64,000 bases of DNA from Sphingomonas leidyi (GTDB taxonomy: Bacteria > Pseudomonadota > Alphaproteobacteria > Sphingomonadales > Sphingomonadaceae), in the NCBI RefSeq assembly GCF_011761945.1, contig NZ_JAASQV010000002.1, forward strand, positions 744,001 through 808,000, read 5' to 3'. Of the stretch, positions 47,397 through 55,250 are shown piece by piece. Position 1 is the stretch's first letter, and the number at the start of each line of letters is the position of its first letter. The position numbers and the translations under genes were made by a program. The notes under the pieces were generated by a model. That model searched no databases. It was not told the DNA's origin and saw only the letters and a list, made by a program, of their open reading frames with translations.

Positions 47397-48065
47397 ATGG
47401 ACATGAATGTACTTCCGGCCCTGGGGACCTTCCTCGATCCGCTCGCGCTCGCCATTGTCGGCGGGGGGACGCTGGCCGGCACCGTGCTGCGCAATGCCTG
47501 GGGCGACCTGGCCCGGGGCGTCGCGGCGCTCGGCGTGCTGCCGCGCCGCCGCTTCGATGTGGAGCCCCTGCTGGCCCAGGTCTCGGCGCTCGGCCGGATC
47601 GCGCGGCGCCACGGCGTGATCGCGCTCGATCGCTCGAAGATCGAGGATCCGGACATCGCCGCGGCCGTTGCCGCGATCGTCGACGGCGCAGGGCCGCGGG
47701 ACGTCGAGTCCCTGCTCGAGCAGCGCCGCTGCGCGCGTTTCGAGCGCCAGCGGGGCGCGTGGGAGATATGGTCCGGCGCGGCGGAGCTGGCGCCGGCGAT
47801 GGGGATGGTCGGCACGCTGCTCGGCCTGGTCGGCATGTTTGCCGCGATGAAGGATCCGCAGGCGATCGGAGGCGCCATGGCCGTCGCCCTGCTCGCCACG
47901 CTCTATGGTGCGCTGCTCGCCAATCTCGTGCTGCTGCCGGTCGCCGTCCGCCTGAAGCGTCGCGCCCGGCACGAGGCGCAGGAGCGGCTTCGCCTCCAGC
48001 CGGCGCTCGCCGCCCTGGCCGGGATCGAGCCGGGCACCGGCCGGATAAAGGAGATCGCGGCGTGA
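47397..48065 (+). CDS. Reduced MotA/PomA-like protein (second stator-type subunit)
   Basis: 222 residues. The C-terminal half is clearly MotA/PomA ('AAELAPAMGMVGTLLGLVGM', 'FAAMKDPQAIGGAMAVALLA', 'LYGALLANLVLLPVAVRLKR'). The N-terminus begins near PomA helix 2 ('FLDPLALAIVGGGTLAGTVL'), so the usual first helix appears missing. Upstream in-frame sequence has no hydrophobic segment. It overlaps the motB2 start by 4 nt. Start could be 47397 or 47403. It is distinct from motA at 37327 and resembles the sodium-type PomA more closely. Function in motility is inferred. Confidence 0.78.
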   Translation: MDMNVLPALGTFLDPLALAIVGGGTLAGTVLRNAWGDLARGVAALGVLPRRRFDVEPLLAQVSALGRIARRHGVIALDRSKIEDPDIAAAVAAIVDGAGPRDVESLLEQRRCARFERQRGAWEIWSGAAELAPAMGMVGTLLGLVGMFAAMKDPQAIGGAMAVALLATLYGALLANLVLLPVAVRLKRRARHEAQERLRLQPALAALAGIEPGTGRIKEIAA

Positions 48066-48562
48066 CCGTGTTCGACGAGGACGAACCCGCGCGCGCGCCC
48101 TGGCTGGTCACCCTGGCCGATCTGTCGCTGCTGCTGGTCGGCTTCTTCGTCTTCCTCCAGGCGAGTCAGGTCGATCCCGCCAAGCTCGCCGCGGGTATCC
48201 GCGCCGGCTTCGGTGTACGCGAGACGGCGCCCGCCGCCATGCCGGTCGACATCGCCACGGCCACCGGCTTCGCGCCGGGCTCCGCCGCGCCCGTCGATAC
48301 CGGCTCGGCGCTGGAATGGGCGCGTGGCGCCGCGCGGGACCCGCGCACCCTCTTGCGGATCACCGGCGAAGTCGACGGATCGGCGGCGGACGTCGATCCG
48401 GCGACCGGCAGCGGTCCGATCCTTGCCGCCGATCGCGCCCGTGCGGTCGCCGCGCTGCTCGTCGCCCAGCGTGCCGTCGATCCCGCGCGCATCGCGATTT
48501 CCACCGGCCGGGGCCAGCGCCGCGCCGTCCTCGCCCTCGGCTTCGAGGGAGGCCGGCAATGA
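48062..48562 (+). CDS. Reduced MotB-like protein (second stator-type subunit)
   Basis: 166 residues. The N-terminal helix 'WLVTLADLSLLLVGFFVFLQ' keeps the ion-binding Asp (in ADL). A short periplasmic part is followed by a truncated OmpA-like region ('AADRARAVAALLVAQRAVDP', 'RIAISTGRGQRRAVLAL') without the G-H-T-D-type peptidoglycan signature; the corresponding place reads 'LRITGEVDGSAADVD'. GTG 48062 overlaps the motA2 stop, and the end overlaps flgA. Confidence 0.72.
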   Translation: MTVFDEDEPARAPWLVTLADLSLLLVGFFVFLQASQVDPAKLAAGIRAGFGVRETAPAAMPVDIATATGFAPGSAAPVDTGSALEWARGAARDPRTLLRITGEVDGSAADVDPATGSGPILAADRARAVAALLVAQRAVDPARIAISTGRGQRRAVLALGFEGGRQ

Positions 48563-49149
48563 TCCGCCACCCGGCAATTGCCTCCCCTTTTTCCATGGAG
48601 AAGACCATGTTCCTCGCCATTGCACTCGTCACTGCCGCCCCCGCCGGCGCGCAGGACTTCCAATCGACCCAGGCGCTCGATGCGATCGTCGCCCAGTTCG
48701 CCGGCAAGCCGATGGGCGAGCAGGGCGGGGCGATCGCGCCGATCGACCGGCGGCTGAAGCTGGCGGCCTGCATCGCGCCCCAGCTCGAATGGCGCGGCGA
48801 GAATCGCGACGCGGTGGTGGTGCGCTGCATGGCGCCGGCCTGGAAGATCTTCGTGCCCGTCGCCGCCGTGCCCAGGCCCCGGGCCGCGCCGCCCGCGCCG
48901 ATGCCCGCCACCACCCTCGTCCGCCCCGCGGTTCCGGTAAAGGCCGAGCCGGTGATCAAGCGCGGCGATGCGGTCACGGTCGAGGCGGGGGCCGAGGGTT
49001 TCTCGATCTCGCGCCAGGGCATCGCGATGAACGACGCGCCTCCGGGCGGCCGGATCGGCATCAAGGTGGACGACAGGCAGCCGCCGGTCCAGGCGATCGC
49101 GATCGAGCCTGGTCGCGCCCGCCTGCCCGGCTTCGCCGAGGGCAGCTGA
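48559..49149 (+). CDS. flgA: Flagellar P-ring chaperone FlgA
   Basis: 196 residues with a signal peptide ('FLAIALVTAAPAGA') and an SAF-type C-terminal domain ('VIKRGDAVTVEAGAEGFSIS', 'GIAMNDAPPGGRIGIKVD'). 'RRLKLAACIAPQLEWRGENR' matches the FlgA N-domain. It escorts FlgI to the P-ring site. ATG 48559 follows GGAGG by 6 nt and overlaps the motB2 stop; ATG 48595 is an alternative. Confidence 0.85.
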   Translation: MIRHPAIASPFSMEKTMFLAIALVTAAPAGAQDFQSTQALDAIVAQFAGKPMGEQGGAIAPIDRRLKLAACIAPQLEWRGENRDAVVVRCMAPAWKIFVPVAAVPRPRAAPPAPMPATTLVRPAVPVKAEPVIKRGDAVTVEAGAEGFSISRQGIAMNDAPPGGRIGIKVDDRQPPVQAIAIEPGRARLPGFAEGS

Positions 49150-49159
49150 AATTTTTCGG

Positions 49160-49186
49160 TAAAGCTTCGCCTGCCCTGGCCGTTTG
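49160..49186 (+). promoter_or_regulatory. Sigma-28 (FliA) promoter before flgM
   Basis: TAAA (49160-49163), exactly 15 bp, then GCCGTTTG (49179-49186), against the consensus TAAA-N15-GCCGATAA. The -10 start GCCGTT is shared with the fliC element. Predicted start about 25 nt before flgM. Confidence 0.65.
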
Positions 49187-49218
49187 AAGGGCTGCAGGCA
49201 CAGCGAGGATTGCAGGCA

Positions 49219-49512
49219 ATGGTGGACTCAATCGGCACGAAGGCAGGCGCGGTCACCGACCGTCGCACCGTGCCCGTTGATCCTGCCAGCCGCGTGGCGG
49301 CGGTGCGCCCGGTCGCGAGCGATGCGCCGGCGGTGCGGAGCGCCGCTGCGGAGATCGCGGCGGAGCAGGCGGCGCGGCCGCCGGTCGATGCCGAGCGGGT
49401 CTCGCGCATCCGCAAGGCGATCCACGACAATAAATTCCCGCTTTCTCCCTCGACGATCGCCGACCGGCTGCTCGCCTTCAAGCTCGATTGGAAGTCCCGT
49501 GAACCGTCGTGA
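49219..49512 (+). CDS. flgM: Anti-sigma-28 factor FlgM
   Basis: 97 residues: disordered Ala/Val/Arg-rich N-terminus and the C-terminal sigma-binding helices 'VDAERVSRIRKAIHDNKFPL' and 'SPSTIADRLLAF'. FlgM holds FliA until the hook is finished and is then secreted. ATG 49219 is 9 nt after GAGGA. Its end overlaps flgN by 14 nt. Confidence 0.88.
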   Translation: MVDSIGTKAGAVTDRRTVPVDPASRVAAVRPVASDAPAVRSAAAEIAAEQAARPPVDAERVSRIRKAIHDNKFPLSPSTIADRLLAFKLDWKSREPS

Positions 49513-49810
49513 CGCGCTCATCCAGGTGATCGAATGCCTTCACGCCGAGATCGCGGCGCTCAAGGCGAACGACGTCGCCGCGCTGGAGGCGGCCACCCGC
49601 ACCAAGCTCGCCGCGATCGACACGGTCGCGCTGCATGACGGCGAGGCCCCCGGCCCCGAGATCCGCGAGCTCGCCGCCGAGGCGCACAAGCTCAACGAGA
49701 CCTGCCGCATCTATGTGAACCTGATGGCGGCAAATGTTCGCCGCCGCCTGCAAATCCTTTCCGGCCAGCAGGCGCCGGCCTACAAGGCGGGCGGCTACGC
49801 CCTCGGCTGA
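49499..49810 (+). CDS. flgN: FlgN-like flagellar export chaperone
   Basis: 103 residues, all helical ('VIECLHAEIAALKANDVAAL', 'LAAEAHKLNETCRIYVNLMA', 'NVRRRLQILSGQ'). Position after flgM and the pattern suggest FlgN, the chaperone of FlgK and FlgL. Start GTG 49499. The near-palindrome 49728-49743 lies in its 3' part. Confidence 0.72.
   Translation: MNRRDALIQVIECLHAEIAALKANDVAALEAATRTKLAAIDTVALHDGEAPGPEIRELAAEAHKLNETCRIYVNLMAANVRRRLQILSGQQAPAYKAGGYALG
49728..49743. promoter_or_regulatory. Near-match of the CGGCA-N6-TGCCG element
   Basis: CGGCA-AATGTT-CGCCG within flgN: one base away from the palindrome at 47290-47327, and about 100 bp upstream of the sigma-54 promoter at 49842, the usual distance for an activator site. 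Confidence 0.4.
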
Positions 49811-49841
49811 GCGGGCGTTTTCTGCATCCGTTAACCGTAAC

Positions 49842-49857
49842 TGGCACGCTCCTTGCT
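49842..49857 (+). promoter_or_regulatory. Sigma-54 promoter of the transglycosylase/flhA/fliA genes
   Basis: TGGCACG-CTCC-TTGCT, a perfect -24/-12 match, 41-56 bp before the transglycosylase start codon; expected start near 49868. Confidence 0.9.
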
Positions 49858-49897
49858 CTGGATAGCCCCGGATTAGGCTATTCGGATTCCAGGATCG

Positions 49898-50782
49898 ATG
49901 AGCGTTACTTCGGTCAACACCAGGGCAAGCGTCCAGACGGCGATCGCCGCGGCGAGCCGCAAGACCGGCATCGACTTCAACTATCTGCTCGGCCAGGCCC
50001 AGGTGGAAAGCGGGCTGCGCGCCGATGCGCGTGCCGGCACGTCCTCGGCCACCGGCCTCTATCAGTTCATCGAGCAGAGCTGGCTGGGCGTGGTGAAGCA
50101 GCACGGCGCCGAGCATGGGCTGGGCTGGGCCGCCGACAGCATCAGGCAGACCGGCACCGGTCGCTATGTCGTCAGCGATCCCGCCGCACGCAGCGCGATC
50201 CTGGGCCTGCGCAGCGATCCGCAGACCGCCTCGCTGATGGCCGCCGAGCATGCCGCGGACAACAAGGCGTCGCTCGAGGACAGCCTGGGCCGGCCGGCCA
50301 CCGGCACCGATCTCTATATGGCCCATTTCCTGGGCCTGGGCGGCGCCGGCAAGTTCCTGAGCGCGATGGCCGACAGCCCCGGCCGCACCGGCGCCTCGCT
50401 GTTCCCCGCCGCCGCGCGCGCCAATCGCAGCGTGTTCTACGCGTCGAACGGCCAGCCGCGCACGCTTTCGGAGATCTACAGCCGCTTCGCCGGCAAGCTC
50501 GACCAGGGCGCCGCCGCCGGCGGGGCCGCCGGGCTCGCCTCGGCCGGCCTGGACGACGGCTTCAACGCCGCTGCCCGTGCCTGGAGCGACGGCGACAACG
50601 AAGTCGTGCTCGGCAACGGCGCGGTCGATAGCGATCGCCACTGGGTGCAGAACACGCTCGCCCAGCTCAACGTCTCGCAGGGTTCGCCCGGCGACCCGCT
50701 CGGCCGCCGCATCGATCCGCTCCGGCCGACGCCGGAGAATGCCAGGCTCGCCTATCTCATGCTCGCGAATCTGGGAGCGTAA
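49898..50782 (+). CDS. Lytic transglycosylase (SLT domain), flagellar
   Basis: A 294-residue soluble lytic transglycosylase-type protein with catalytic Glu37 in 'LLGQAQVESGLRADARAGTS' and 'SATGLYQFIEQSWLGVVKQH'. It cleaves peptidoglycan glycan chains. There is no N-terminal signal peptide: the sequence begins 'MSVTSVNTRASVQTAIAAAS', so export through the flagellar apparatus, as FlgJ, is a possible route (inference). The long C-terminal part has no recognised domain. It is followed by flhA after 6 bp. Confidence 0.85.
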   Translation: MSVTSVNTRASVQTAIAAASRKTGIDFNYLLGQAQVESGLRADARAGTSSATGLYQFIEQSWLGVVKQHGAEHGLGWAADSIRQTGTGRYVVSDPAARSAILGLRSDPQTASLMAAEHAADNKASLEDSLGRPATGTDLYMAHFLGLGGAGKFLSAMADSPGRTGASLFPAAARANRSVFYASNGQPRTLSEIYSRFAGKLDQGAAAGGAAGLASAGLDDGFNAAARAWSDGDNEVVLGNGAVDSDRHWVQNTLAQLNVSQGSPGDPLGRRIDPLRPTPENARLAYLMLANLGA

Positions 50783-50788
50783 CCCCCC

Positions 50789-52870
50789 ATGTCCGCAATC
50801 TCGCTTCCCGCAGGGACCGGCCCTGCCCTGAAGAGCTTCGCGCTGCCCGGCGCGATCCTGCTGCTCGTCGCGCTGATGGTGGTGCCGATCCCGGCCTTCC
50901 TGCTCGACGCCTTCTTCATCCTCAACATCATGATCAGCCTCGCGGTGCTGATGGTGGCGCTGAACGCGCAGAAGCCGCTCGACTTCTCCGCCTTCCCCAC
51001 CGTGCTGCTGTTCGCCACGCTGTTCCGCCTCGGCCTCAACGTCGCCTCGACGCGCGTCGTGCTGGTGCACGGCCATGAGGGCGAGAGCGCCGCCGGCCAT
51101 GTGATCGAGGCGTTCGGCACCTTCATGATCGGCGGCGACTATGTCGTCGGCCTGGTGGTGTTCGCTGTCATCGTGATCATCAACATGATCGTGGTTACCA
51201 AGGGCGCCGGCCGCGTCTCCGAAGTCAGCGCGCGCTTCACCCTCGATGCGCTGCCCGGCAAGCAGATGGCGATCGACGCCGATCTCAATGCCGGCCTGAT
51301 CACGCCCGACGACGCCAAGAAGCGCCGCGAGGAAGTGTCGACCGAAGCCGATTTCTACGGCGCGATGGACGGCTCGTCCAAATTCGTGAAGGGCGATGCC
51401 ATCGCGGGCCTGCTGATCCTCGCGATCAACGTGATCGGCGGCCTGATCCTGGGCGTCGCCAGCCATCATATGGCAGTGGGCGAGGCGGCCTCCACCTATG
51501 TGCTGCTCGCGATCGGCGACGCGCTGGTGGCGCAGGTGCCGGCGCTGCTGCTTTCGATCGCCGCCGCGGCGATCGTCACCCGCGTCGCCTCGAGCCACGA
51601 CCTGGCCGGCCAGATCGGCACCCAGTTCGCCAGCCACAAGACCTGGATGCCGGTTGCCGTCATCCTGGGCCTGCTCGGCGTCTTCCCGGGCATGCCGCAT
51701 TTCCTGATGCTGCCCGCCGCCGCCGCCGCCGGCTTCGCGGCCTGGCGCCTGCGCAGGGCCGCCAACCGGCCGAAGCCCGTCGCCGCGCCGCCGGCCGAGC
51801 CGGCCGATCTCTCCAGGATCGGCTGGGACGAAGTGACCGACAACATGCAGGTGATGCTCGACATCGGCTATGGCCTGGTGCCGCTGGTCGACGAGCGCCG
51901 CGGCGGGCCGCTGATGGGCCGCATCACCGGCGTGCGCCGCCAGCTGTCCAAGGAGCTCGGCTTCGTCGTACCCCAGGTGCGGGTGCGCGACGACATCAAC
52001 CTGGCGCCCTTCACCTATCGCATCGTCATCGGCGGCGTCGTCGTCGCCGAGGACAATGTCTCGCCCGACGAAGTGCTGGCGATCGATACCGGCCAGGCCT
52101 CGGGCCGCCTCGACGGCAAGCCGGTCAAGGATCCGACCTTCGGGCTCGACGCGCTGTGGATCGCCCAGGGCGATTCCGATGCCGCCACCGGCCTCGGCTA
52201 TCTCGTCGTCGATCCGGGCACGGTGGTCGCCACCCATCTCAACCAGTGCCTGATCCAGAACGCGTCGGACCTGCTCGGCCCGGACGAGGTCCAGGCGCTG
52301 CTCGACGGGCTCAAGGAGCGCTCGGCGCAACTCGTCGCCGCGCTCTGCCCGGCGCCGGTGCCGCTCACCACGCTTACCCAGGTGCTGCGCGGCCTGCTTG
52401 CCGAGAGCATTTCGCTCAAGGAGTTCCGCCGCATCGCCGCCGCCATCGCGGTCGCCGCCCAGCGGACCCTGGATGCCGAGGAGCTGATGGAGCTGATCCG
52501 TCCCGAGCTCGGCCCGCTCATCATCCAGCGCCTGTGCGGCGTGCGTGAGCCGTTGCGCGTGATGACGCTCGAAGGCCAGCTGGAGGCGCTGCTCGGCCAG
52601 GCGGTCCGCTCGGATCCGTCGAAGCGTCATACGATCGAGCCCGATCTGGGCCGCCGCATCGCCGAGGCGCTGCAACGCGCCGCCCAGCCGCTGATCGCCG
52701 AGGCCAAGCCCTTCGCGCTCGTCGTCCAGCCCTCGATCCGGGTCGCGATCCGCAAGCTGATCAGGACGGTCCTGCCCGACACGCCGGTGATGAGCTTCTT
52801 CGAGGTGCCCGAGGACAAGGCCGTCGAAGTGGTCGCGGTGATCGGCGCGCCGGAGGCGCTGCCCGCATGA
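50789..52870 (+). CDS. flhA: Flagellar export protein FlhA
   Basis: 693 residues: eight N-terminal helices ('GAILLLVALMVVPIPAFLLD', 'LLFATLFRLGLNVASTRVVL', 'FVIVIINMIVVTKGAGRVSE'-like) with the FHIPEP region 'RFTLDALPGKQMAIDADLNA' and a large cytosolic domain ('ALLDGLKERSAQLVAALCPA'). Export gate of the flagellar type III apparatus. The stop overlaps fliA by 4 nt. Confidence 0.96.
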   Translation: MSAISLPAGTGPALKSFALPGAILLLVALMVVPIPAFLLDAFFILNIMISLAVLMVALNAQKPLDFSAFPTVLLFATLFRLGLNVASTRVVLVHGHEGESAAGHVIEAFGTFMIGGDYVVGLVVFAVIVIINMIVVTKGAGRVSEVSARFTLDALPGKQMAIDADLNAGLITPDDAKKRREEVSTEADFYGAMDGSSKFVKGDAIAGLLILAINVIGGLILGVASHHMAVGEAASTYVLLAIGDALVAQVPALLLSIAAAAIVTRVASSHDLAGQIGTQFASHKTWMPVAVILGLLGVFPGMPHFLMLPAAAAAGFAAWRLRRAANRPKPVAAPPAEPADLSRIGWDEVTDNMQVMLDIGYGLVPLVDERRGGPLMGRITGVRRQLSKELGFVVPQVRVRDDINLAPFTYRIVIGGVVVAEDNVSPDEVLAIDTGQASGRLDGKPVKDPTFGLDALWIAQGDSDAATGLGYLVVDPGTVVATHLNQCLIQNASDLLGPDEVQALLDGLKERSAQLVAALCPAPVPLTTLTQVLRGLLAESISLKEFRRIAAAIAVAAQRTLDAEELMELIRPELGPLIIQRLCGVREPLRVMTLEGQLEALLGQAVRSDPSKRHTIEPDLGRRIAEALQRAAQPLIAEAKPFALVVQPSIRVAIRKLIRTVLPDTPVMSFFEVPEDKAVEVVAVIGAPEALPA

Positions 52871-53631
52871 ACGCCTTCACTCCGGGGAAACTCGACGCCA
52901 TGGCTTCGCTGGCCCTTTCGCCCCTGACCTACACGCCCACCCCGCCGCGGCGCGATCCCGAGGCGCTGGTGCGCAAGCACTTGCCGCTGGTCCGGCGCAT
53001 CGCCTGGCACATCCATGGCTCGATGAGCTCGCTCGTCGAAGTGGAGGACCTGATCCAGGTCGGGCTGGTCGCGCTGATCGAAGCGGCGGCAGGGTTCGAG
53101 GACCGGGGGCAGGTGACCTTCGAGCAATATCTCGCCACTCGGCTGCGCGGGGCGATGATCGACGAGCTGCGCCGCCAGGCGACCACTACGCGCGGGGCGA
53201 TGCGCCGGCGCAAGGCCTATCAGGAAGCGATATCGGTGCTGACCAACGAACTGGGCCGCGCGCCCGACGACGAACAGGTCGCCGCCCGGCTGGGCGTGAC
53301 ACCGGAGAAGCTGCGCGCCGACTATGCCAATGCCGAGGCGGTGCGCTTCGATTCGATCGACGATACCTATTCGGACGAGAGCCCCTGGTTCATGTCCGAC
53401 GCGCCCAGCGCCTTCGACCAGCTGGCGGAGAGCGACCAGCGCGAGGCGCTGATCGCCGCGATCGCCGAGCTTCCGGAGCGCGAGCAGCAGGTGATCCAGC
53501 TCTATTATGTCGAGGAACTGAACCTCGAGGAGATCGGCCAGGTCCTGGGCGTGGGCGCCGCGCGCATCTGCCAGATCAAGGCATCGGCGCATGCGCGGCT
53601 GAAGAAGGGGCTGGCGCGCCGGCTCGGCTAG
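52867..53631 (+). CDS. fliA: Flagellar sigma factor FliA (sigma-28)
   Basis: 254 residues. Region 2 'LVRKHLPLVRRIAWHIHGSM' and 'VEDLIQVGLVALIEAAAGFE', region 3 'RRRKAYQEAISVLTNELGRA', region 4 'LPEREQQVIQLYYVEELNLE' with 'EIGQVLGVGAARICQIKASA' as the -35-reading HTH. FlgM (49219) is its partner. Probable targets are fliC, flgM and motA, whose upstream elements match its promoter type. Confidence 0.92.
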   Translation: MNAFTPGKLDAMASLALSPLTYTPTPPRRDPEALVRKHLPLVRRIAWHIHGSMSSLVEVEDLIQVGLVALIEAAAGFEDRGQVTFEQYLATRLRGAMIDELRRQATTTRGAMRRRKAYQEAISVLTNELGRAPDDEQVAARLGVTPEKLRADYANAEAVRFDSIDDTYSDESPWFMSDAPSAFDQLAESDQREALIAAIAELPEREQQVIQLYYVEELNLEEIGQVLGVGAARICQIKASAHARLKKGLARRLG

Positions 53632-53646
53632 CCAGCCCGAAACCGC

Positions 53647-53669
53647 GATCCCCGGCGGAAGCCGGGATC
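53647..53669. terminator. REP-like hairpin after fliA
   Basis: GATCCCCGGC-GGAA-GCCGGGATC, a near-perfect hairpin 16 bp after the fliA stop, of the 'GATCCCGGC' type common in proteobacteria; no T-run. Confidence 0.55.
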
Positions 53670-53753
53670 TCGTGCGGCTCCTGCCCTGCGCGCGCTTGCG
53701 CCGCCTCGACGCTTGCCGCAGAAATCCCCGCTTCGGACCATTCGGGGGATTTC

Positions 53754-55109
53754 ATGACCAAGCATTTGTTCCTGGCCGGCGCGATGACCTTCGGCCTGCT
53801 GGCGTCTCCGGCCTTCGCCCAGGACGCATGGACCGTCCGCTCCGAATGGGTGCGCGCGCACGAATCCTTTCTCGCCAGCGAGGCGCTGCAGGGGCGCGGC
53901 AGCGCGACCCGCGACGAGGCGATCGCCGCCACCTATGTCGGCTCGCAGTTCGAAGGCTATGGGCTCCGGCCGGCGCCGGGCATGGCCGGCTATCTCCAGT
54001 CCGCCAAGGTGATCCGCTATGCGCTGGACGGCCCGGCGGCGCTGACGGTCGCGGGCAGGCCGGCGGCGGCGCCCACGGTGCTGGTCGGCGCGGCCGAGAG
54101 CATTTCCGGCACCTCGGCGGTGTTCGACGGCGCCGATCTCGCGAAAATCCCGCATGCCCAGGTGCTGTTCGTGACCGGCGGCAAGGCCTCGCCCATGGCG
54201 CTGGTCCGCGCCGCCAGCGCGGCAGGGGCGAAGCTGGTGATCGTGCGTGAAGACGATGCGACGCGCGCGCTGGCCAAGGCGCTGGGCGGCAAGCCGCGCA
54301 TGCCGGCCGGGCTCGAGGGCAAGGCGCCGCCGAGCTACGCCGCCTTTGCGACATTGCCCTCGGCCGATTTCGACAAGGCGGCGGCCCAGGCCGGCGCCCC
54401 GGTCGCGCTCGCCCTGCCGGTGGTGCGCGAGGAGGCGATCACCACCAATGCGATCGGCTGGCTGCCCGGCAGCGATCCCAAGGCGGGCGTGATCCTGGTC
54501 ACCGCGCATCTCGATCATCTCGGCCGCAAGCCCGACGGCACGATCATGCACGGCGCGAACGACGATGCCTCGGGCACCACGGCGGTGCTGGAGCTGGCGC
54601 GGGCGATGGCGGCGGCGAAACAGGCCCGGCGCGGGCTGTTGTTCGTCGCCTATGGCAGCGAGGAGATCGGCGGCTATGGCTCCAGCTGGTTCGGCGATCA
54701 CCCGCCGGTGCCGCTCGACCAGATCGTCGCCAATATCGAGATCGAGATGATCGGCGCGCAGGATCCCAAGCTGCCCGCCGGCACGATGATGATGACCGGC
54801 TTCGAGCGCTCGACGCTGGGCGAGACATTGAAGGCGCATGGCGCGCTCGTCACCGCCGATCCCTATCCGGAGCAGCGCTTCTTCGAGCGTTCGGACAATT
54901 ATTCGCTCGCGGTGCGCGGGGTGGTGGCGCACACCATTTCGGGATGGGCGGTCACGCCGACCTATCACACGCCCGACGACACGCTGGCCAATCTCGACAT
55001 CGCGTTCATGACGCGGGCGATCCAGTCGCTGGTCGAGCCGCTCCGCGCGCTGGCCAACAGCGATGCCCGGCCGCAATGGAAGCCCGGCGGCAAGCCCGAG
55101 GGGAAATAG
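53754..55109 (+). CDS. M28-family peptidase, secreted
   Basis: 451 residues. Signal peptide 'FLAGAMTFGLLASPAFA', a PA-like insert (about 85-215) and an M28 zinc peptidase domain: metal ligands His in 'VTAHLDHLG', Asp in 'ANDDASGTTAVLELA', Glu pair in 'AYGSEEIGGYG', Asp/His in 'VTPTYHTPDDTL'. Likely an aminopeptidase. It sits between fliA and fliC but is not a known flagellar protein. Confidence 0.9.
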   Translation: MTKHLFLAGAMTFGLLASPAFAQDAWTVRSEWVRAHESFLASEALQGRGSATRDEAIAATYVGSQFEGYGLRPAPGMAGYLQSAKVIRYALDGPAALTVAGRPAAAPTVLVGAAESISGTSAVFDGADLAKIPHAQVLFVTGGKASPMALVRAASAAGAKLVIVREDDATRALAKALGGKPRMPAGLEGKAPPSYAAFATLPSADFDKAAAQAGAPVALALPVVREEAITTNAIGWLPGSDPKAGVILVTAHLDHLGRKPDGTIMHGANDDASGTTAVLELARAMAAAKQARRGLLFVAYGSEEIGGYGSSWFGDHPPVPLDQIVANIEIEMIGAQDPKLPAGTMMMTGFERSTLGETLKAHGALVTADPYPEQRFFERSDNYSLAVRGVVAHTISGWAVTPTYHTPDDTLANLDIAFMTRAIQSLVEPLRALANSDARPQWKPGGKPEGK

Positions 55110-55138
55110 GGGGCATAGGCGCGGCCTGCGGCGGACAA

Positions 55139-55171
55139 GGAAAAACCCCGGCGGTCGATACCACCGGGGTT
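55139..55171 (-). terminator. Rho-independent terminator of fliC
   Basis: On the minus strand AACCCCGG...CCGGGGTT form an 8-bp stem (extended by further pairs, one mismatch) followed by a T5 run. It lies about 80 nt after the fliC stop. The same hairpin could also stop the convergent M28 gene. Confidence 0.8.
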
Positions 55172-55250
55172 CCCCATGCGCCCCCTCCGGCAAGAAGGGG
55201 TGACCGGCCTTGGTGCCTGTCAGGGGGGTGACACCCCGACCGGCACGCGC

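Noticed and set aside
49177..49197. Sigma-54-like TGGCCGT...GGCTGC before flgM
   Set aside because: The GG-to-GC spacing is off by one or more and the TTGC box is missing; the overlapping sigma-28 element fits better.
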